NCBI GenBank assembly: GCA_001795455.1
Contig: MGPB01000025.1
Span: 1 to 64,000, forward strand
DNA length: 64,000 nt
Direction: 5' to 3'
DNA from: Curvibacter sp. GWA2_63_95
GTDB taxonomy: Bacteria > Pseudomonadota > Gammaproteobacteria > Burkholderiales > Burkholderiaceae_C
Both the position numbers and the translations under genes were made by a program. Under the pieces are notes generated by a model. It did not search any database, was not told where the DNA came from, and worked only from the letters and a program-made list of their open reading frames with translations. Below are positions 17,424-25,324 of this stretch, in pieces (the first letter of the stretch is position 1; each line of letters opens with the position of its first letter).

Positions 17424-18800
17424 TTACTTCGCGTCTACCAGCGCTTGAATGTCCAGCAGCGTCAGCTCGTTGTCGTCCGGCTGGCCCAGCGTGCGGCCGC
17501 TGGAGTAGGGGAAGTTGTTGTCGTTCACCACCACGATGTGGGTGGCGTCCACCACGCTCAGGCCCTCGGGGCCCAGGTGGGGCAGCACAAAGTTGGCTTC
17601 GTTGGGGCCGCGTTTGGCTTTGCCGTGGGGGTTGGCGATCTTGGTCAGGTCGATGAAGGCCACCTTCTTCACAAAGCCATCGGCATCCAGCTGCGACAGG
17701 TCGATCTTGTAGATGCGCTTGAACTTGGCCGGGCGGGTAAAGCAGTCGGTGCGCGGTGCGTCTTTGCACACATTGCCCGCGCCCTCGGTGGCGTCGTCGC
17801 GCTCGATCACTAGGCCGGTGGTCGCGTCCAGCATCTGGAAGTCGGCGGCCACATTGCCAGCTTCTTCAAACGCGTATTTCCATTGGCGCGTGCCGTAGGT
17901 GCGGGTGGCTACGTCCAGTTCCAGAATGCGAGTGAACGGCTTGCCGTTGCGCGTGTCCTGCGCCTTGGCGGTGGCGTCCCACAGCGGCCACTCGAACATG
18001 GGGTACACCGTTTTGCCGTCCACCGCCTTGGCCATGGGCTCAAAGCCACCGCTGCGGCGTACTTCAAAGCCGGCGTCGCCGGGGTAGTTGGGCAGGCGGC
18101 CGTTCAGGTAGTTGTCGGGGCCGCGGGTGGCTTTGCCGTCCACCACGGTTTCCACCACACCCAGCACCTTGCCCTGGTGGTTCACGCGCAGCACATAGGG
18201 GCCAAACTCATCGCCAATCCACCACTCGTTGCCCACCACCTGGATGGACTCGGGGTCGAAGTCGATGCCGGTCAAAAAGCGTTCGGCCGTGGCTTCGTTC
18301 TGGATGGCAAAGGGCACCTTGCGGTCAGGGTCCTGCAGAAAGGTGGTCTTCTGGCGTGTCACCTTGCCGCTGGTCCAGTCGGCCTTCACGTGGTGCACCA
18401 TCAGCAGTGCGTCCTGTGAGTTGATCTTGCTGCCAAAACCGTTGTCGGTGAGGGCCAAAAACTCGCCCTTGCCCAGCGACACAATGCCCGAGAAGCCCTG
18501 CACGGCCTGGCCCTTGATGGGCAGGCTGCCGCCGGACTTGCGGGGGTACTTGGGATCACCCACAAAGGTGATGCCGTCGATGCTGTGCAGTGCCTCGGTG
18601 CGCTGGCGGTTCGCTGCGGCAAACTTGCCCGCCGTCGCAAAGAACTTGCCAGCTGACTTGGGCGCTGCCACGCTGGTGTTCGAGGGCAGGGCGGCGTGGC
18701 CGGCCAGCACGGCTGTCACTTCGGTCTGGGCCAGGGCCGCGGAGGCGCCCAAGCTCAGGGCGGTAGCCAGGGCCAGGTGGGTCAGGGTGAACGTGCGCAT
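17424..18800 (-). CDS. Secreted esterase-like activity of phytase family protein
   Basis: 458 residues with a signal peptide cleaved after AALA (residue 24). The body is the phytase-like beta-propeller family: GFSGIVSLGKGEFLALTDNG, DPESIQVVGNEWWIGDEFGPYV and GPEGLSVVDATHIVVVNDNNFP are its hallmark blocks. Members are periplasmic or extracellular, with proposed phosphoesterase activity and likely calcium binding. Direct evidence of phytate hydrolysis in this branch is lacking. It is first in a minus-strand series with the MaoC-like gene and moaC. Confidence 0.85.
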   Translation of the reverse strand: MRTFTLTHLALATALSLGASAALAQTEVTAVLAGHAALPSNTSVAAPKSAGKFFATAGKFAAANRQRTEALHSIDGITFVGDPKYPRKSGGSLPIKGQAVQGFSGIVSLGKGEFLALTDNGFGSKINSQDALLMVHHVKADWTSGKVTRQKTTFLQDPDRKVPFAIQNEATAERFLTGIDFDPESIQVVGNEWWIGDEFGPYVLRVNHQGKVLGVVETVVDGKATRGPDNYLNGRLPNYPGDAGFEVRRSGGFEPMAKAVDGKTVYPMFEWPLWDATAKAQDTRNGKPFTRILELDVATRTYGTRQWKYAFEEAGNVAADFQMLDATTGLVIERDDATEGAGNVCKDAPRTDCFTRPAKFKRIYKIDLSQLDADGFVKKVAFIDLTKIANPHGKAKRGPNEANFVLPHLGPEGLSVVDATHIVVVNDNNFPYSSGRTLGQPDDNELTLLDIQALVDAK

Positions 18801-18947
18801 GGTGAAGAAAATTCCCGGTGGTGATGAACAAGGGGCGAAGCCTAGGTGCCCAATGTGAAAAAACCGTGACGCCCGGTGCCTATGCCTTTCACGCTAAACT
18901 GCCCCGCACTCCCCCTGGGGCGTCTCGTCTGCCTTGCCCACACCACC

Positions 18948-19721
18948 ATGCTGTTCCTGCTTTCCCCCGCCAAATCCCTGGACTACGACACCCCTTTGAG
19001 TGGCCAGCCGCACACCGCGCCACTGTTCGTCAAGCAGTCCAAAGAATTGATTGCGCTGTTGCGCGACTACTCCCCGCAGCAGATTGCCGAGCTCATGGAC
19101 CTGAGCGACAAACTTTCCACGCTCAACGTGGCACGTTATGCGGCCTGGTCGTCCCGCGCCACGCCCAAAAACGCACGCCAAGCCGCGCTGGCCTTTGACG
19201 GTGATGTGTACGACGGCCTGCAGGCCAAGACCCTGGGTGCGGACGACCTGGCCTGGGCGCAGGACCACCTGTGCATCTTGAGTGGCCTGTACGGCGTGCT
19301 GCGTCCGCTGGACCTGATGCAGCCTTACCGGCTGGAGATGGGCACCACGCTCAAGGGCCCGCACGGCAGCAACCTCTACCACTTCTGGGGCCGGCAGATT
19401 GCCGACTACCTGAACACCCGTCTGCGCAAGGATGCGTCACCCGTGGTCATCAACCTGGCTTCCAACGAGTATTTCAAGTCGGTGGACACCAAGGCCCTAA
19501 AAGGCCGCGTGGTGGAGTGTGTGTTCCAGGAGTACAAGGACGGCCAGTACAAGGTCATCAGCTTCTTTGCCAAAAAGGCGCGCGGCCTCATGGCGCGCTA
19601 CGCCATCGAACACCGCCTCATGACCCCCGAGCAGCTGCGCGGCTTTGACGTGGACGGCTACGCTTTTGCTGCGGACCAGTCCACCCCCGAGCGCCTGGTT
19701 TTTAGACGAAAACAGGGCTAA
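18948..19721 (+). CDS. yaaA: Peroxide stress protein YaaA
   Basis: 257-residue UPF0246 protein. The diagnostic start MLFLLSPAKSLDY and the central ICILSGLYGVLRPLDLM-like segment are present, and NLASNEYFKS is conserved. YaaA limits intracellular iron during hydrogen peroxide stress and binds DNA in E. coli. The ATG at 18948 is fixed by the conserved N-terminus; an upstream in-frame ATG at 18876 is not conserved. Its last codons run into a copy of the dispersed repeat. Confidence 0.92.
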   Translation: MLFLLSPAKSLDYDTPLSGQPHTAPLFVKQSKELIALLRDYSPQQIAELMDLSDKLSTLNVARYAAWSSRATPKNARQAALAFDGDVYDGLQAKTLGADDLAWAQDHLCILSGLYGVLRPLDLMQPYRLEMGTTLKGPHGSNLYHFWGRQIADYLNTRLRKDASPVVINLASNEYFKSVDTKALKGRVVECVFQEYKDGQYKVISFFAKKARGLMARYAIEHRLMTPEQLRGFDVDGYAFAADQSTPERLVFRRKQG

Positions 19722-19766
19722 GCCACCGTAGATATTGCGCGAGCAGCTATGAAAATAAGAGCAAAC
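19716..19766 (+). repeat. Dispersed repeat, copy 2, overlapping a start codon
   Basis: Contains GATATTGCGCGAGCAGCT followed by ATGAAAATAAGAGCAAA. In other copies this last part reads ACTGAATCCATAGCAAA. The ATG of the downstream alpha/beta hydrolase lies inside the element. Confidence 0.78.
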
Positions 19767-20648
19767 GAAATCGATATCGAAATCGAAGACAGCGCCCAGA
19801 CGGACGCGTCGTTCGCCGGCAAACCCGTGGTGCTGCTGATCATGGGCCTGGGCATGCAGCTGATTGCCTGGCCGCCCGAGATGGTGCGTGCCTTGGAAGA
19901 TGCGGGCTACCGGGTGCTGCGTTTTGACAACCGCGATGTGGGCCTCTCTAGCCACTTCGATGTGCTGGGCAAGCCCAATCTGCTGTGGGCCAGCATCAAG
20001 TACAAGCTGGGCCTGGTGCCTGCCGCGCCTTACACGCTGGGCGACATGGCGGCCGATGCGATCGGTGTGCTGGACGCCTTGAAGGTTGAGAAAGCCCATG
20101 TGGTGGGCGTGAGCATGGGCGGCATGATTGCGCAGCGCGTGGCGCTGGCAGCCCTTGCGCGCACGCTGAGCCTGACCAGCATCATGAGCACCAGCGGTGC
20201 GCGTGGTCTGCCGCAGGCGGCGCCCGAGGTGGTGCGCGTGCTGCTGAGCCGCCCGGCCGGCACCAGCACTGCGGCTGTGGTGGAGCACACCATGCGCCTG
20301 TTCAAGGCCATTGGCAGCCCCGCCTACCCCGTGCCCGAAGCCGAAATGCGTGCCCGCGTGACCGAGGGCGTGCAGCGCGCCTTCCACCCCGTGGGCACGG
20401 CGCGCCAGATGCTGGCCGTGGTGGCCGATATCACGCGCGCCGCGCTCTTGGGCCGCATCACCGCGCCCACGCTGGTGATCCACGGCACGGCCGACCCGCT
20501 GGTGCCGCTGGCCTGTGGCGAAGACACGGCACGCCGCATTCCTGGCGCCAAGCTGGTCACCATTGATGGCATGGGCCACGACCTGCCGCCCGAGCCGGTG
20601 CGCCAGATCCTGGCCGCGCTGATTCCCCATTTGAAAGCCTCCGTATGA
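19749..20648 (+). CDS. Alpha/beta hydrolase
   Basis: 299-residue alpha/beta-fold hydrolase. The nucleophile elbow is GVSMGG (Ser122), the acid is in HGTADPLV and the histidine in DGMGHD near residue 276. An oxyanion-type MGLGMQ loop follows the first long strand. The substrate is unknown; family members include epoxide hydrolases and esterases. The start codon and first five residues (MKIRA) are encoded inside the dispersed repeat. It overlaps queF by four bases, so the two are translationally coupled. Confidence 0.87.
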   Translation: MKIRANEIDIEIEDSAQTDASFAGKPVVLLIMGLGMQLIAWPPEMVRALEDAGYRVLRFDNRDVGLSSHFDVLGKPNLLWASIKYKLGLVPAAPYTLGDMAADAIGVLDALKVEKAHVVGVSMGGMIAQRVALAALARTLSLTSIMSTSGARGLPQAAPEVVRVLLSRPAGTSTAAVVEHTMRLFKAIGSPAYPVPEAEMRARVTEGVQRAFHPVGTARQMLAVVADITRAALLGRITAPTLVIHGTADPLVPLACGEDTARRIPGAKLVTIDGMGHDLPPEPVRQILAALIPHLKASV

Positions 20649-21490
20649 ACACCCCTGAACAATCCCAACTCGGCAAGGCCTCGGCCTATGTGGACCAGTA
20701 CGACGCCAGCCTGCTGTTCCCCATCCCGCGTGCGGGCAAGCGGGCCGAGATTGGCATCACCGGTGCAGCGCCATTTTTTGGCGCCGACATGTGGACTGCG
20801 TTTGAGCTGAGCTGGCTCAATACCCGCGGCAAGCCGCAGGTGGCGCTGGTGCACTTCACCATCCCCTGCGAGTCACCCAACATCGTGGAGAGCAAGTCCT
20901 TCAAGCTTTACCTCAACAGTTTCAACAACACCCGCTTTGCCGACGCGGCCGAAGTGCTGCAACGGCTGCGCACGGATGTTTCCGAAGCCGTGTGGCGCGG
21001 CGGTGTGGTGCAAAGCGCCATTGGCGTGAGGCTGGTCGACGCCACGCTGTTTGACCGCGAACCCGTGCATGAGCTGGACGGCCTGAACCTGGACCGCCTG
21101 GACGTGGAGTGCACCCACTACCAGCCCGCCCCCGAGCTGCTGACTACGGTGCCCGATGAAGGCGCGGTGGACGAGGTGCTGGTGAGCAACCTGCTCAAAA
21201 GCAACTGCCTGGTGACGGGCCAGCCCGACTGGGGCAGTGTGCAGATCAGCTACTCGGGCCTGCCGATCCGGCAAGAGGGCTTGTTGCAGTACCTGGTGAG
21301 TTTTCGCAACCACAACGAGTTCCACGAGCAGTGTGTGGAGCGCATCTTCATGGACATCTGGACGCGCTGCAAACCGAGCAAGCTGACGGTCTATGCGCGC
21401 TACACGCGCCGCGGCGGGCTGGACATCAACCCCTTCCGCACCAGCCACCCGCGGGCCCTGCCAAGCAATACGCGCACCGCGCGCCAGTAA
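20645..21490 (+). CDS. queF: NADPH-dependent 7-cyano-7-deazaguanine reductase
   Basis: 281-residue long-form QueF that reduces preQ0 to preQ1 in queuosine synthesis. The QueF motif [14 protein letters not shown] is at residues 82-95, and the catalytic Cys188 sits in [15 protein letters not shown]. The ATG lies in an ATGA overlap with the hydrolase stop. Length matches the unimodular-tandem QueF of proteobacteria. No other queuosine gene is in the window. Confidence 0.94.
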   Translation: MNTPEQSQLGKASAYVDQYDASLLFPIPRAGKRAEIGITGAAPFFGADMWTAFELSWLNTRGKPQVALVHFTIPCESPNIVESKSFKLYLNSFNNTRFADAAEVLQRLRTDVSEAVWRGGVVQSAIGVRLVDATLFDREPVHELDGLNLDRLDVECTHYQPAPELLTTVPDEGAVDEVLVSNLLKSNCLVTGQPDWGSVQISYSGLPIRQEGLLQYLVSFRNHNEFHEQCVERIFMDIWTRCKPSKLTVYARYTRRGGLDINPFRTSHPRALPSNTRTARQ

Positions 21491-21537
21491 GTTTGCTATA
21501 TATTTAGGAGCTGCTCGCGCATGTTTTGCGGGGGCTA
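21491..21537 (-). repeat. Dispersed repeat, copy 3
   Basis: On the minus strand it reads TAGCCCCCGCAAAAC, then ATGCGCGAGCAGCTCCTAA, then ATATAGCAAA. It occupies the whole gap between the convergent queF and GGDEF-EAL genes. The TAG stop of the GGDEF-EAL gene (21535-21537) lies inside it. Confidence 0.78.
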
Positions 21538-24189
21538 GGCAACGATTTGCTTGCTATTTAGCAGGGCCTCCAGCTCCTCGATGGGCAGTGGCGTGGCAAA
21601 CAGGTAACCCTGGAACAGGTGGCAGCCGTGGGCGACCAAAAAGTAATATTGCTCCTCGGTCTCCACGCCCTCGGCAATCACTTCCAGGTCCAGGGTCTCG
21701 GCCATGCCCAGAATGGTTTGCACCATCACTGCGTCGGCAGCCTGTTCTCCCAGGTTGCGGATGAAAGACTGGTCGATCTTGAGTTGGTCCAGCGGCAGCT
21801 TGGTCAGGTAGGTCAGTGAGGATTGGCCGGTGCCAAAGTCATCCATCGAGAAGCGCAGGCCCAGCGCCTTGAGCTCCCGCATCTTGGCAATGGTCCCCTG
21901 CACGTCGTCCAGCACCAGGCTCTCGGTCAGCTCCAGTTTGAGCCTTTCGGGGTTGGCGCCGGTCTCTTGCAGGGTGGTGCGCACCAGGTCGACAAAACTG
22001 TCTTGGCGGAACTGCAGCGCGCTCACGTTCACCGCCATTTGCAGGTCTGCACGGTCGGGCTGTCGGGCCCACTCGGCCAGCTGGGTGCAGGCGGTGCGCA
22101 GCACCCATTCCCCCAGTGGCACGATGAGTCCGGTCTCTTCCGCCAGGCCGATGAAAACCAGCGGCGACACCAGACCGCGTGTGGGGTGCTTCCAGCGCAC
22201 CAGAGCCTCCACACCCATGGGCAGGCTCTCGTCCGACACCTGGAGCTGGTAGTACAGCGCAAACTCGCCCACCGCCAGTGACTGGCGCAGATCGCGCTCC
22301 AGCTCCGCCCGCGCCTCGATGGCGGCCAGCATTTGCGGATCGAAGAAGCACAGCGCGTTGCGGCCCGAACTTTTCACCTGGTACATGGCAATGTCGGCCT
22401 GCTTGAGCAACTCGGAGCTGGATTGCAGTGCGTCGCCAAACAGGGTTGCGCCCACGCTGCTGGTGCTGCGGTAGACCACCCCATTCAGGGAAAACGGCTC
22501 GTTCAGCGCGGCCAGGATGCTGTCGCCCACGATCTTTGTTTGCGACGCAGCCTCCATGGCGTGGGGGCTCAGGTCCTGCAGCATCACCACAAACTCGTCT
22601 CCGCCCAAGCGGGCCACTGTGTCGGCCTCGCGCACACAGGCGCTCACGCGCTGGGCCACCTGTTGCAGCAGCAGGTCGCCCACGTCGTGGCCCAGCGTGT
22701 CGTTCAGGGTTTTGAAATGGTCCAGGTCCATGAACAGCAGCGCCCCTTTGCGGCCGCTGCGGGCGCTGGCCATCACTGCTTGTTGCAGGCGGTCGCTCAG
22801 CAGGCGGCGGTTGGGCAGACCGGTCAAGGGGTCAAAGAAGGCGAGTTGTTCGATCTCGGCGCTGGCGCGGCGGATGTGGGTCACATCCTGGTAGACGATG
22901 ACCACACCGCCGTCGGGCGTGGTGCGTTCGGTGATCTCGATCACATGGCCATTGGGCAGGTGGCGCTCGTGGCTGTGCACGCGCTTGTGCAGCAGGGCCA
23001 TGCGGTCCTGCACCCACTGGCGCTGCGCCTCTGCGTCGGCCTGGGGCAGCGTGATGCGGGAGGTGGCTGTGAGCATGGTCTCAAACGGGATGCCCACGGC
23101 AATATGTTCGCGCTGCCAGGGGTAAATTTCCAGGTAGCGCCGATTCCAGCTCAGCACGCAGTGCTGCGCGTCCAGCAGCAGGAAGCCGCTTTCCATGGAC
23201 TCCAGCGCCTGGTCCAGGGTGGACTTGGCTTGCGAGATGGAGCGCTGCGCCTGCGCCATCTGCGCCAGGTAGCGCAGTGCCACGGCGCCGGCCCCCAGCA
23301 GCATCAGGACAAAGGCTGTGCTGACGCCCGCCACCAGCCAGCTCTCGCGCCGCCATTCACCCAGCACCGTGTCCATGGGAATGCTGGCCGTAATCAGGAT
23401 GTCGTGGTACAGCATCTTGCGTTGCACCACCAAGGCGTCCACACCGCTCAGGCGGGCGGGCATCTGGGTCGCGCCGTCCAGCGGGTTGCGCCCCCCCAGA
23501 GGCGGCTTGAGCAGGGTGCCCGAGAGGGAGTCCATGGCCGGTGCGCTGGCCAGCAACTGGCCGTCACCGCGTTCCAGAGTGGTCTCCAGCCCTTCAATGT
23601 CTACCCCCTGTACCAGGATGCTGGACAGCAGGGACACCTGGACCTCCGCAATCGCCAGCACCTTGGAACCATCGGCCAGACGGATGGGGCGCGCGAAATA
23701 CATCACCTGCTCCGAGCTGCTGAAGTTGACCACGGGCACGCTGATGGACAAGCCGGCCACCACCTGCTCCAGGGCCCGTGCCACAAAGTTTGGCGGGGTG
23801 GCCAGCACCAGCTCGGCACCCCGCGCGTCGGAGGAGGCCAGCATCTGCCCCTTGTCGTCCAGCAGGGCCACGTGGCGTACCAGCAGGTTTTGCCGCAGCG
23901 CACCCTGGATCAGCCGGCTGGCCAGCGTGCCGTCAATCCAGTCGCGCTGCAAGTTGGCCAAGCCCAGCAGGCTGTCCACGCTGGCCAGCAGCACGTCTAC
24001 GCCCAGCAGGTTGCGGTTCACGGCGGCCTCGGCACCCGCCACAAAACGCAGGGCCTGGCCTTCACTGTTGGCCACCGCGGTGCGGTAGCCGTCGCGCACC
24101 ATCAGGGTGGCCACCAACAGGACGGCTACGACAAATAGCAGCACCGAACCGACGACGGCACGGGTAGCGCGGAACGATGCCAGCCGCAT
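21535..24189 (-). CDS. Membrane-bound diguanylate cyclase/phosphodiesterase (sensor-PAS-GGDEF-EAL)
   Basis: 884 residues. A first transmembrane helix at about 12-32, an extracytoplasmic sensor of about 250 residues and a second helix near 280-302 precede a PAS-like segment. GGDEF is at 529-533 and EAL at 661-663. EAL-domain ligands are intact (NVSALQF, ELTESL, DDFGTG, KIDQSF, EGVETEEQ), so both cyclase and phosphodiesterase activity are possible. The ATG shares one base with the stop of the TRAP-type binding protein gene (TGATG), indicating coupled translation and suggesting that the binding protein reports to this sensor domain. Confidence 0.9.
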   Translation of the reverse strand: MRLASFRATRAVVGSVLLFVVAVLLVATLMVRDGYRTAVANSEGQALRFVAGAEAAVNRNLLGVDVLLASVDSLLGLANLQRDWIDGTLASRLIQGALRQNLLVRHVALLDDKGQMLASSDARGAELVLATPPNFVARALEQVVAGLSISVPVVNFSSSEQVMYFARPIRLADGSKVLAIAEVQVSLLSSILVQGVDIEGLETTLERGDGQLLASAPAMDSLSGTLLKPPLGGRNPLDGATQMPARLSGVDALVVQRKMLYHDILITASIPMDTVLGEWRRESWLVAGVSTAFVLMLLGAGAVALRYLAQMAQAQRSISQAKSTLDQALESMESGFLLLDAQHCVLSWNRRYLEIYPWQREHIAVGIPFETMLTATSRITLPQADAEAQRQWVQDRMALLHKRVHSHERHLPNGHVIEITERTTPDGGVVIVYQDVTHIRRASAEIEQLAFFDPLTGLPNRRLLSDRLQQAVMASARSGRKGALLFMDLDHFKTLNDTLGHDVGDLLLQQVAQRVSACVREADTVARLGGDEFVVMLQDLSPHAMEAASQTKIVGDSILAALNEPFSLNGVVYRSTSSVGATLFGDALQSSSELLKQADIAMYQVKSSGRNALCFFDPQMLAAIEARAELERDLRQSLAVGEFALYYQLQVSDESLPMGVEALVRWKHPTRGLVSPLVFIGLAEETGLIVPLGEWVLRTACTQLAEWARQPDRADLQMAVNVSALQFRQDSFVDLVRTTLQETGANPERLKLELTESLVLDDVQGTIAKMRELKALGLRFSMDDFGTGQSSLTYLTKLPLDQLKIDQSFIRNLGEQAADAVMVQTILGMAETLDLEVIAEGVETEEQYYFLVAHGCHLFQGYLFATPLPIEELEALLNSKQIVA

Positions 24190-25259
24190 CACTTGGGCGC
24201 TGGGGCCACGATGCCGTGGGCCCGCCCGATGGTTTGGTCCCAGAGTTCTTTGCAACGCTGGTTGCAGCGCTGCAGCCAGCGCGGCAGCACCGTGTCCCCA
24301 AAAATTTCCTTGCGCCGGCGTTCATCCTCGGGGCTGCGTGCCACCTCGGTCATGTTGCCTTTGCGCGTGGTGGTGCATTGGGGCTGGCCGCGGTTGCAGG
24401 CCAGTCCTTCGGCGGTTTCGCGTTCACTCTCATTCCAGATAGCGATCTCCAGCTTGGGGATTTCGTGCGACAGCAGCGCCCGCAGGTCGCCGGGCAGAGT
24501 CTCCCAAGCGGCTGCGTTGGCGCCGAACACGGCCAGGCCCCAGGTCAAGGGCAGGGTGTGCACATGGGTGGTCACCTCGTGCAGGCCCAGCAGGTTGCCC
24601 GACATGATGCCGGTGATGGCGCACTCGGTGTTGCCGGAGGCCATATTGGGCAGGATTTGGGCAAAACCCACCAACACCGGAATGGCTCCCAGCGCGCCCA
24701 TGAAGTCGGCCTGCGTGGCCGAGGACACGCGCACGCGCCGACCCTGCAGGTCGGCCAGCGAGGCCAGCGCACGTTTGCAAAACAGCACTTGCGCTGGGTA
24801 GACGTAGACCGCCAGCACTTCCACACCGTGGCGCTCGCGCAGTGATTTTTCGAGGTAAGGCCGAAACGCAGCCAGCGTCTTTTTCAGGGTGGCCATATCG
24901 GGGTTCAGACCCGCCAGGTCGGGGGCTGCGTACTCGGGATACTGGGCAGAGATATTGCTCAGCAAGGCCGTGCCGAAGGGCACCACCCCCAGTTGGATGA
25001 GGCGCAGCATCTCTGAGCCCGGTACGCCTGCGCGGTCAAACGGTGCAATTTCGGCGGTGTAGCGGCCCTGGCTCAGGCGTTGCAGCTCCTTGGTCCAGAA
25101 CGGCTCTTCGTTGCGGGTGTATTGGTTCAGGCCTGCCAGGCCGCCCACGATGCGCAGCTTCTGTGTTGCGGTCGAGGCCTCTGCCCAGGCGCGTGACATG
25201 CCCCCCAGGCCCAGTAAAAGGGCCAGGGTGCACAAGCTTGCTGCAGTGTGTGTGTTCAT
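24189..25259 (-). CDS. TRAP-type (DctP-like) periplasmic substrate-binding protein
   Basis: 356-residue secreted protein with a signal peptide ending RAWA (residue 26). The DctP fold is recognised by WTKELQRLSQGRY, GVPGSEMLRLIQLGVVPFG and LQGRRVRVSS. A lysine- and arginine-rich C-terminal extension of about 60 residues with two CNR/CNQ segments (GLACNRG, RCNQRCKELW) is unusual. The small and large membrane subunits of a TRAP transporter are absent. Instead the gene is directly coupled to a membrane GGDEF-EAL protein, so a sensory rather than a transport role is likely. The ATG has AAAGG upstream. Confidence 0.86.
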   Translation of the reverse strand: MNTHTAASLCTLALLLGLGGMSRAWAEASTATQKLRIVGGLAGLNQYTRNEEPFWTKELQRLSQGRYTAEIAPFDRAGVPGSEMLRLIQLGVVPFGTALLSNISAQYPEYAAPDLAGLNPDMATLKKTLAAFRPYLEKSLRERHGVEVLAVYVYPAQVLFCKRALASLADLQGRRVRVSSATQADFMGALGAIPVLVGFAQILPNMASGNTECAITGIMSGNLLGLHEVTTHVHTLPLTWGLAVFGANAAAWETLPGDLRALLSHEIPKLEIAIWNESERETAEGLACNRGQPQCTTTRKGNMTEVARSPEDERRRKEIFGDTVLPRWLQRCNQRCKELWDQTIGRAHGIVAPAPK

Positions 25260-25324
25260 GACGACCTTTCGCGCCTGGGTCGGGGCGGGCGGGCGTGCGC
25301 TTCTGCGGCGCGTGTGCAGCCCGG

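Noticed and set aside
22333..24138. Long plus-strand frame opposite the GGDEF-EAL gene
   Set aside because: Shadow frame rich in His, Gln and Gly; real gene on the other strand.
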